Source: Phoronis ovalis (lineage: Eukaryota > Phoronida > Phoronidae). Taken from it: a DNA stretch of 12,447 bases. Within the stretch, counting starts at the first letter, position 1. The number at the start of each line of letters is the position of its first letter. Under the pieces are notes generated by a model, which was not told the DNA's origin, made no database searches, and saw only the letters and a program-made list of their open reading frames with translations. The stretch lies in contig JAOXYB010045048.1 of assembly GCA_028565635.1 (NCBI GenBank), positions 1 to 12,447 on the forward strand, written 5' to 3'. The position numbers and the translations under genes were made by a program. Positions 1 through 7,100 of this stretch are shown here, one piece after another.

Positions 1-121
1 CACCACCTAATGTAGAACGTGGTATTTTGAATTTTTCAAATGCTCATTTTTTTATGAAAAATGTTTTAAAAACTTGGGACGTAAAATTAACATAGCAAAC
101 AAGTATCTTGCCAGATGTCGC
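1..121 (+). repeat. Left terminal inverted repeat of the mariner-type element
   Basis: Positions 1-121 are the reverse complement of 1929-2036. The outer 46 bases match perfectly. This arm has 13 extra bases (T-rich, about 47-59) that the right arm lacks, and scattered single mismatches further in. The match ends at GATGTCGC (114-121). Confidence 0.9.
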
Positions 122-464
122 CGAAAATCATAAGGAGGGTATTTAGAAGAGCTTTATGCACAAGGGACAATGCCAAAACATACGAAATATGCAGAATCAC
201 TTTGTGACGATTATCACGGTTTTTTATGTGACGTGTAAAACATTCCACATGGGAGTTTCTTTTCCACAACGTTTGCAAAGTGTAAATATGTTTGTGACTG
301 TTTATTTTAAAAGGGATCTTAAAGTAACGACTACAACACCAATGGCAAATAATTATAAATGCCTCTAAAGCTTATTTATTCATAGCGTAAAAAAGCGCAT
401 GAAACATGTTATACTTTATACACATTTAAATAGTGAAAGATGTCTATCTTCTTTATCACTCTGT
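122..464. other. Transposon subterminal non-coding sequence
   Basis: This stretch lies between the left inverted repeat and the end of the broken transposase. I see only short chance open frames on both strands and no recognisable gene. Confidence 0.5.
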
Positions 465-1774
465 CTACTCTGTTTCGCAATCGCTATCAATATCGCTATC
501 AATTTCAGATGCCAAGTTAATGATAACTGGGTCAATATCGTCGATAATTCTGTCAGTCTCCCAAAATTTATTCTCCTCGATGACGTGCTCAATTGCTTTT
601 TTCCAATCTTCTTGTCTTATTGATGCTAAAGCTTCATTCACCAATTGCAAGCAGTCTACCAAACGAAACGTTGTATTATTTCTTGCAACATACGATTTCA
701 CCTGTGACCATGCTCAATTGCCATTTCTTCTATAACATATCGGACGGTGTTGGGATATTTTTTGCTCAACTCAAGTAAGTCGGCTTTTAACAAATTGGGC
801 TCCAATACAGCACCTTTGTCTTCTAACCATGTTTTTATAGCATCCTTTCTCCACTGAGTAGTTGGTCGCGTAGTGCCCGGAACTCTCTCAAGATGATAAG
901 GGGCTTGATCGACAATAATAACACTTGGATTTTCCAGACTAAGTAACAAACGTGTAAACCATTCTTTAAAATGAATTTAATTCATACAGTCATGGTAGTC
1001 TGAACTTTTTGTGTCGGATATATAACACAATTCACAGTTTTCAATGAAGCCTGTTTCGTTACCAGCGTGTAAAATAATAATTCTTTTTCCCTTGTCTGAA
1101 GGCGGAATTAATCAGCATGCATTCTTGGCAGTGACGGCATTATCGTTATCACTGCTAAATATACCCGTGTTTTCTGCAAAAAAAATAAAGCAAATATTAT
1201 GATAAAATAATTATATGTAAATGTTTTCTTAAAATTAACATTTCATACTAAATGTCTAAAACAAATAAGAAAAAAAATTAAAGATGGAAATAAAAATAAA
1301 GTAATAGCAAACAAAAATAAAGAAAAGGCGGATTGAACTTGCATTCGGTGAGTAGCAGACGAGAACTGATCCAATGTGCTACTTTGTGATTACGCATTTT
1401 TATGTGATTACACAATATGTGCTGCACAAAATAACAAAATAATGCAAATTAAAGAGCGTGTAATAATGTTACACCAAGCATGTTAAATTGTTTAAGTCCA
1501 GACCATAGGGTTCTTAGAGCTATACATTTTTTAATGTTTTTACATGCGAGAATCATAACTTGAAATGAAACAAAATTATTACCTTGGCTAACAGCTCCAA
1601 CTTCAGCTCTGACCTTATAGACTGTGCTTATCGAAACCCCAGTTGCTTTCGCGGTTCTTTGCACAGGCTTGTTTATGCTGTATATCAGTCTTGCTCGTTT
1701 TTTTTCCTCGTGAAGTTCAAAATATTATTTATAACTTGTTTAGTGTAATCCGATAGTTTGCTTTTCGGCGGCAT
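465..1774 (-). pseudogene. Broken Tc1/mariner (IS630 superfamily) transposase
   Basis: Read on the minus strand. An ATG at 1774 opens MPPKSKLSDYTKQVINNI. A one-base frameshift in a T run then leads into HEEKKRARL and a helix-turn-helix (PVQRTAKATGVSISTVYKV). This fragment ends at a possible donor (CAAG|GTAATA, 1583). The frame resumes near 1173 after a possible acceptor (TGCAG) and contains IIILHAG, SDYHDCMN and IIVDQAPYH, which carries the second catalytic Asp. It is broken by TGA at 1112-1114 and TAA at 977-979. After IEEMAIEHGH the frame jumps to QVKSYVARNNTTF and runs to an acidic tail ending CETE (stop 465-467). Relatives normally have about 20 residues at that jump, including the NPIE/D motif with the third catalytic residue. 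The segment with the first catalytic Asp, between the HTH and LHAG, is also absent. The enzyme is therefore inactive. Confidence 0.85.
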
Positions 1775-1928
1775 GCTTCTCGCTACTTTTTGGCAGTGTC
1801 CCTTAGTAAAGTTCATGTTATGTAAGTGCTAGACAAAAGATTCTTTACATGGCTAATGCACTTCTCAATTGATATGCAAATTACCACCGTTTTCCTTTAG
1901 TGTTGATTTCCCATGTAAAGCGAGTGCA
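1775..1928. other. Transposase upstream region inside the element
   Basis: This short spacer between the transposase start codon (1774) and the right inverted repeat would hold the transposase promoter and 5' untranslated region. I see no clear TATA box. Confidence 0.4.
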
Positions 1929-2036
1929 GCGACATCTGGCGAGATACTTGTTTTCTATGTTAATTTTACGTCCCAAGTTTTTAAAACATATGAGCATTTG
2001 AAAAATTCAAAATACCACGTTCTACATTAGGTGGTG
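1929..2036 (-). repeat. Right terminal inverted repeat of the mariner-type element
   Basis: This arm is the reverse complement of 1-121. It starts with GCGACATCTGG and ends with TTAGGTGGTG. It is 13 bases shorter than the left arm. Arms longer than 100 bp are at the long end for Tc1/mariner relatives. Confidence 0.9.
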
Positions 2037-2689
2037 TCGTCGTTTTAACTTTTATTCAGGTGCCATGAAGGAAATTATGTTTTTCACAAAGTTATTGTGG
2101 AATTTCTATTATTTATACATTATGAGATGAACAGTGGTTTAGTGCATACAGACTCTTATTATCGTTGTTTTTGAAAAATATCTACGGCTGTCCGTTTAAT
2201 CAATTTTTTTATCAAACTCTAGCAACTTGTATTAGTCCACCAGTAACTTGTAGTACCAGTTGCAGTTGATTATCTTGGCCTCATGAAGGTCAATAGTCTG
2301 GATAGAATCCTTTGTTACTGCTGTCATCTCTAGTGGGATATAGAGGCTAGATGATCATGATTGTAAAATGAAATAAGTATACTTTATAAATAATATAAAA
2401 TACTTCAAAACAATGCTTCTTAATCCTATATAGATTTGGAAAATGTAAATGAAATTTCATATCTAATAAGTAAAATGGTTGTTTAGAGAGAAAACCCCAA
2501 TATTTTTAATGCATTAAATGCTAGGCAACACTTGTCACATATTCTTACATTATCCACTGGAAGACTAAGGCTTGAAACTGGAAATAGAATGGGTCGTATT
2601 TTTCAGTAAATGAAGACTGTCTAACAGAAGTACACTGTTTTCTTGTTTGCTTGTCTACAAATTTATGATACTGAGTTGTTGTTTTTTAG
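2037..2689 (+). other. Probable last intron of METTL16 (3' part)
   Basis: This is AT-rich non-coding DNA between the transposon and the METTL16 exon. It ends in a pyrimidine-rich acceptor, GTTTTTTAG (2681-2689), and that TAG is itself an in-frame stop directly before the exon. I found no earlier METTL16 exon here, so the upstream exons probably lie left of the window and the transposon sits in the same intron. Confidence 0.55.
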
Positions 2690-3538
2690 ATTGAATACAC
2701 TACAGTGAAGTCAGATGACAAGGAGCAAAGTTTCTGTATTAAAGCTGTTGAAAATACTTGGTCACATCAACGAAAAAAAAGACGTCAAATCAAACAAGAA
2801 CAAAATAAATCTTCAGGTGAAACAGTGGAATCTGAGTCATGCACTGATAGCAAGAAGGCTGAGGAAGAAAACTTTTCAAAGTTCGAGACAGCATTGCATG
2901 ATTTTGCTGACAAGAATGTTCGAGTGGACTATTCTTTTGCTGAAACACAAGTAATGCCAGGTAAAAGAAAACATGATTTTTTAAATAGCGGTATAGGAAA
3001 AGAAAAAGCAGACATATCTGGAAACAAATGCTCAAAAATGGATAATGTCGACAGTGGAAATATTGAAAAAATAGAATCAGGACAGACAGTAGACATTGGC
3101 ATGATGCAGACAAGTAAGGATACTGAAAGTGAATCTTTAAAAAATGAGATTGCAAAGCAAAGTTCTATTTCAAACAGATCTTCCACAGAGAGAGTTTTTG
3201 AAAGCCATCCTGCACCTGATGCAGTAACTGTAAGTTCAAAATATATAAATATAATAAATGTTGATTCAAAAATGAGTAATTGCAACAAGATTGTAGAAAA
3301 TAAGGAAGATGAAACTGAGGATAAAAGTTTAATAACTTCCTACCATGTTGTGAAAAATAGTATACAGAGTACACCAAATAAGGATATGTTTTTGTTAAGA
3401 AGTTTACTTACTGTTAAGATGTGTGGCTCAGATGACAACATTTCTATAAATTTGGAAATGAAGTGGATTGAAGGCCAAAATCGTGAAGTTATGAATCAAG
3501 TCATGCAGTATTTTAGAAATAATCTTAGTAGTTTTTAA
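2690..3538 (+). CDS. METTL16: METTL16, last coding exon (C-terminal VCR region)
   Basis: METTL16 is the RNA N6-adenosine methyltransferase that modifies U6 snRNA and the MAT2A mRNA hairpins. The Rossmann-fold catalytic domain must lie upstream, outside the window. This exon encodes 282 residues of the C-terminal vertebrate-conserved region (VCR), which binds U6 RNA. Near its start, SFCIKAVENTWSHQRKKRR resembles human SLFLTAIENSWIHLRRKKR. At its end, LEMKWIEGQNREVMNQVM resembles human VEMHWVEGQNRDLMNQLC (human sequence from memory). Between them are roughly 190 residues of polar, Ser/Lys/Glu-rich, probably disordered linker, longer than the human one. The exon start is set by the TTTTTTAG acceptor at 2689, phase 0; there is no genuine ATG start, which fits an internal acceptor. 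The stop TAA is at 3536-3538. Confidence 0.9.
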   Translation: MEYTTVKSDDKEQSFCIKAVENTWSHQRKKRRQIKQEQNKSSGETVESESCTDSKKAEEENFSKFETALHDFADKNVRVDYSFAETQVMPGKRKHDFLNSGIGKEKADISGNKCSKMDNVDSGNIEKIESGQTVDIGMMQTSKDTESESLKNEIAKQSSISNRSSTERVFESHPAPDAVTVSSKYINIINVDSKMSNCNKIVENKEDETEDKSLITSYHVVKNSIQSTPNKDMFLLRSLLTVKMCGSDDNISINLEMKWIEGQNREVMNQVMQYFRNNLSSF

Positions 3539-3967
3539 TTAGAAATTACTTTAACCAAATAGCTTTAACAGTTATTTGTGAATTGAGATGTTATTTTATT
3601 TTTTTAGAGGTTTTTGTACTTGTTATAATTAATACATTTTGTTGAAATTTACTTGGACTTGTGGAAAATTAACTTCACAGTTCGAGCTACTTCAGATAAG
3701 TAGATAAGTTATATAAATGATATGCCTTTCTCTGTCCAGTAAAAGGCAAATTAGCTGTGAGCACGGAACAAAATTCTGTGATGCCAGTTCTCCTTCTGTC
3801 AGCTAATCTGTTTTCAAATACCTTCATGTATATGTCTTTCATATTACCTTCAGTAATATAGTATTTATGCTTAAATATATACATAATACAGATTATCACT
3901 TTTCATAATTATTGTGAAAATTGTTGTGATTGGGACTATGAACATTAAATTTTAACTGCTTTCTCAT
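3539..3967. other. Convergent 3' untranslated/intergenic spacer
   Basis: This spacer lies between the METTL16 stop (+) and the stop of the secreted WSC gene (-). Weak poly(A) candidates are AATACA at 3631-3636 and ATTAAA at 3944-3949 for the + gene. For the - gene, TTTATT on the + strand at 3595-3600 reads AATAAA. If those are used, the two 3' untranslated regions overlap. A 70-codon minus frame at 3687-3899 has no recognisable similarity. Confidence 0.5.
3595..3600 (-). terminator. Candidate poly(A) signal for the WSC-domain gene
   Basis: TTTATT on the + strand is AATAAA on the minus strand, about 370 bases past the stop at 3968. It is the nearest canonical hexamer I see downstream. Position and sequence are the only support. 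Confidence 0.35.
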
Positions 3968-4116
3968 TTAAATGGATCTGAATATTTCAAGTCTCCAACT
4001 GCCACCACAGGGTTTTGTGGTATCTCCACGGCAGGGCTTGTTACACTCTTTGTCAGGTTGTTGAGAATAGTCGCCAAATGCACTGGCGCAATAACATTCT
4101 CCGCCATATTCCACTC
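3968..4116 (-). CDS. WSC gene exon 6 (second half of WSC domain 2, stop)
   Basis: The acceptor TATTTTAG|GA (phase 1) leads into VEYGGECYCASAFGDY, DKECNKPCRGD and KPCGGSWRLEIFRSI, then TAA at 3968-3970. It supplies the last five WSC cysteines. It ends right after the final WSC strand, with no membrane segment, so the protein should be released rather than anchored. Confidence 0.85.
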
Positions 4117-7100
4117 CTAAAATAGTGACGCTGAATTCTAAACAAAATAAATCTATTTTGAATTAACTTCAATTCCACTATTTTGTGTTGCAGATTTTGG
4201 ATACCACATCACCTAGATAAAACATCTACAGTTTTTAAAAAGTATTGTAAAAATGATGGACTATAACCATTGTGAATAAATTCAGTTTGAATATTCTAAT
4301 GATAGGCGGGATAATGTGGTTTAATATATTATATTAAAAGATCGTTCGTGCTGAACTATGTTGAATTCATTTGAAGTCGCGCTCTTTCGTTTCGCAATTT
4401 AATAGGCACATATGAATGGTTGGTGTTTATTTCATCCTTAATTATCTGTTCGTAGTCCCATTGAAAATAAAACATGAATACATTCAAGTGAACAGGTATC
4501 GCTATAGCGTATCGTGCTCAACTAGGAGAGAGTTGTGATGTTTTACTCGACGTGTAGAACGGAGTCGGGGACCATTTCGATAATTACAAAACCTGACAAT
4601 TATAATCATTTTAACCGGGATAGAAAAATGACGGGGAATCGTTTAACACCGTCTTTAACATGTCGTCGCTGTCCATATATTATGTGTTCACCTGGCAATG
4701 TACATAGCAGAAACGTTTCAAAGCAACCCTTATATCATGATTATAAAATTCAAAGGTTATAACCAGTGTAGAATGGTCTGTCGTTTTCACTCTTATCTGA
4801 TATATTATTAGAAAATGAATTAGTCAAAATGGATATAAACTGTTTTTTGCTTCTAAAACTATTTTTCAATATTTTTTTTTTTAAAATAATCAAAATGGAA
4901 TCTTGAGGTATTTAAATATGTACATATTTGAATTTTTTGAATCTTGCAATTTTGAGTAAGAAAATGTTTTTTGACTTGGCCCTAAGTTGTACGTGCTAAA
5001 AATGGGCTAGCGACAATGCAAGTACTTGACGCTTTCGATGCTGCAGGCATAAACAAGAACTAATTTGCCTACGAGGGGACGCATTCATAGCGTCATTTGC
5101 TGTCGCAAGATCTTTCTTGTCGATATTGAATTTCATCTCGACTTTCTTGTATGGGAAATAATTGATACTTATTGGACAAGGTTATAATCCTGTTGCGTTG
5201 ATATAATAAGTACATTGTTACCATAATTGTAGATACATAACATTTTTAAAGCATAAATTATAGAAAAGGGCGAGGGTAACAAATAATATAACAGTCTTCA
5301 AACGCTACTCTTAATTTTCGGAGTACTAGCTAGTTTTGCGCAGAACACGTAGGACCAAATTTAGCCTCAGACTAAAAAAGTGTAAGTAAATTACAAACCA
5401 GTTCTCTACATTTCAGATGTAAAATTCTCGTTCCCTTTCTGGGCTTGATTAAGTTCTCCCTATGTGTACCTGATATTGCAGTACAGTCTCTGAGATAAAA
5501 GGCATATAATTGCATTCATAAAAAACAAAAAGATTACTAATTAAAGCGCTTTTTGGAATACCGAGAGAGTCACCTATTGTTGGCTGTTGAGACTCTCATC
5601 CAAGGTAATTTAATTAAGAGACACCTGACTCCAGCCAACTTTTAACGCGTAAATGTCAGGCCCAAGTCGAAAAACATTTTTTTAAATCCAAATTTACTAT
5701 ATTAAACATTCACCAAAAAATCATGAAAAATGGTTTTAGAAACAAGAAACAGTTTATATCCACTGTTACTAGTATAACTCTTTAGACGTGTATTCGGCGA
5801 TATAGGATCCAACAAATGCAACATAACTTGGATAGTCGAATTGATCGTCTTAAAAGTATCGGAAACTTTAAATATCATTCATTGAAATATGACAAACGCG
5901 AATAGACTATAAAACACTTTACCCCATGGTTTTACCGGACAAACTACCTAATCTTGCCATACCATAATCTCTATTGCGTATTCTCAAACACTGGCCTTTG
6001 TCCCAGTTCTGCTGCTTCCCTGTTCATTTCTCAATGCTCAGAAATCACTTTTGTGAGTACTTACACAACTGATGAGCACTGGTGCAAACCGAGTTTTCAG
6101 TTACATAACAATAATCGTAATATATGTGGCATTTCATCTTATATCAGAAAATTTCATTAGATGCCTATATAATCAGTCTCTATTATTACCACCATGCAGA
6201 TTGCGTGACGATCAGCTGATCATATCCAGCTGGTAGAACCCCTCCTCCCCCCCCCACTTCCATCCCCGTCCCTTTATAAATCCAAAATTTCAGTCTCGCA
6301 CACCATGCACGCCAGGAAATCAAATGTGCAAGCCGACCGGGAGCTTTAAGCGCGACAATGGTCCGATCAAATTGTGCAAATACTAACAAATTAAACGGGT
6401 CGATCGGATAAATTGAAATCAAATGCTCGGAGCCCGGGTAGTATGGTAAAGAAATTGTAGGAAGTGCATAAGGAAATCAAGTACCGACAACCACCACTTT
6501 ACACTTTGTGGTATTACAGTCACATTCATTACAAGCAAATGTACTGCAGTGTTTTCGATGCTAACTATGTTCTGTACTTTTTTGCCAGTTATCATATAGT
6601 GCGCTTAACATATAAAAGATGTTGTGTCGATCACGATTGGGCTATTTGTTAATATTTACAGATATTTTATATATTACCTGCTAAGAGGTACCCTTTATCC
6701 TTGCAGTGGGAACTGCACAAAAACGGTGTCATACTATTACTGTCCATACGAGCGTGTGGGAAATGGCGACGGGAACTATCTACGAAGCATCCAATACGCT
6801 CTAAAACGAACATGCATTTGATCAAATATTTTTTACGAGAATAATATAATAACATTTAAGTTCATTTATTTGTACATTTTACCGCCTGTTCCTATTGAAT
6901 ATGCAGTTGCTAAAAGTAGTTATACTCCAGTTTCACGATGGTAATAACATAGTAGTTGAAATCATGGTAGTACCACAAGAATAATATTAGATACAAGAGA
7001 TAAAGCTCACCAGGCTGTACTTGATAAATTTCCAATCTCCAAGAATCACCGCAAGTTTTGTTGACGTCTCCTGCGCATGGATCTTTACATTCCGTATCTA

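Larger units (their letters stand above)
1..2036 (-). mobile_element. Decayed Tc1/mariner-type DNA transposon
   Basis: The element is bounded by inverted repeats at 1-121 and 1929-2036. The outermost 46 bases (1-46 against 1991-2036) match perfectly. Between them, on the minus strand, lie fragments of an IS630/Tc1/mariner transposase: an N-terminal helix-turn-helix, part of the DDE domain and an acidic C-terminus. These are broken by a frameshift, two in-frame stops and deletions, so the copy is non-autonomous. The left end coincides with the window edge, so the true terminus and a TA target duplication cannot be seen there. On the right, the sequence after 2036 runs into TCGTCGTTTTA, so the repeat may extend as far as about 2047. 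The element probably sits antisense in the last intron of METTL16. The superfamily is confident; the exact family is not. Confidence 0.85.
4830..5762. mobile_element. Non-autonomous DNA transposon (large MITE) with long inverted repeats
   Basis: The left arm, about 4830-5008, is inverted relative to the right arm, about 5633-5762. The outermost 38 bases (4831-4868 against 5724-5761) match at 35 positions, and all three differences are transitions. An inner block (about 4961-4983 against 5659-5680) also matches closely. The left arm has about 50 extra bases in its middle. No transposase-like frame lies inside. I could not identify a clear target duplication, so the superfamily is open. Confidence 0.75.
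4117..6677 (-). other. WSC gene intron 5, 2.56 kb, carrying a transposon
   Basis: This intron splits WSC domain 2 in phase 1, from GTAATA (6677) to TATTTTAG (4117). It contains the inverted-repeat element at 4830-5762, a C9 tract at 6247-6255, and otherwise AT-rich sequence. Frames at 4535-4762, 5954-6160 and 6464-6821 (+) and 6186-6422 (-) show no recognisable domain. Confidence 0.75.

Noticed and set aside
433-735. Plus-strand 100-codon frame
   Set aside because: It is the antisense shadow of the transposase C-terminal fragment.
1441-1450. ATGCAAAT octamer as a regulatory site
   Set aside because: A single 8-base match inside transposon DNA is not evidence.
2790-3377. Three minus-strand frames of 70-121 codons
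   Set aside because: They are antisense to the METTL16 exon and have no domain features.
3687-3899. 70-codon minus frame in the convergent spacer
   Set aside because: It has no recognisable similarity, no splice support, and sits where both 3' untranslated regions are expected.
6186-6422. 78-codon minus frame with a poly-glycine run
   Set aside because: The glycine run is just the C9 tract read antisense. It lies inside an intron and resembles no known domain.
6624-6855. Plus-strand frame over WSC exon 5, and the upstream extension of the minus frame to 6855
   Set aside because: The plus frame is a shadow. The minus extension beyond 6800 crosses the GTTTTAG acceptor and is intron.
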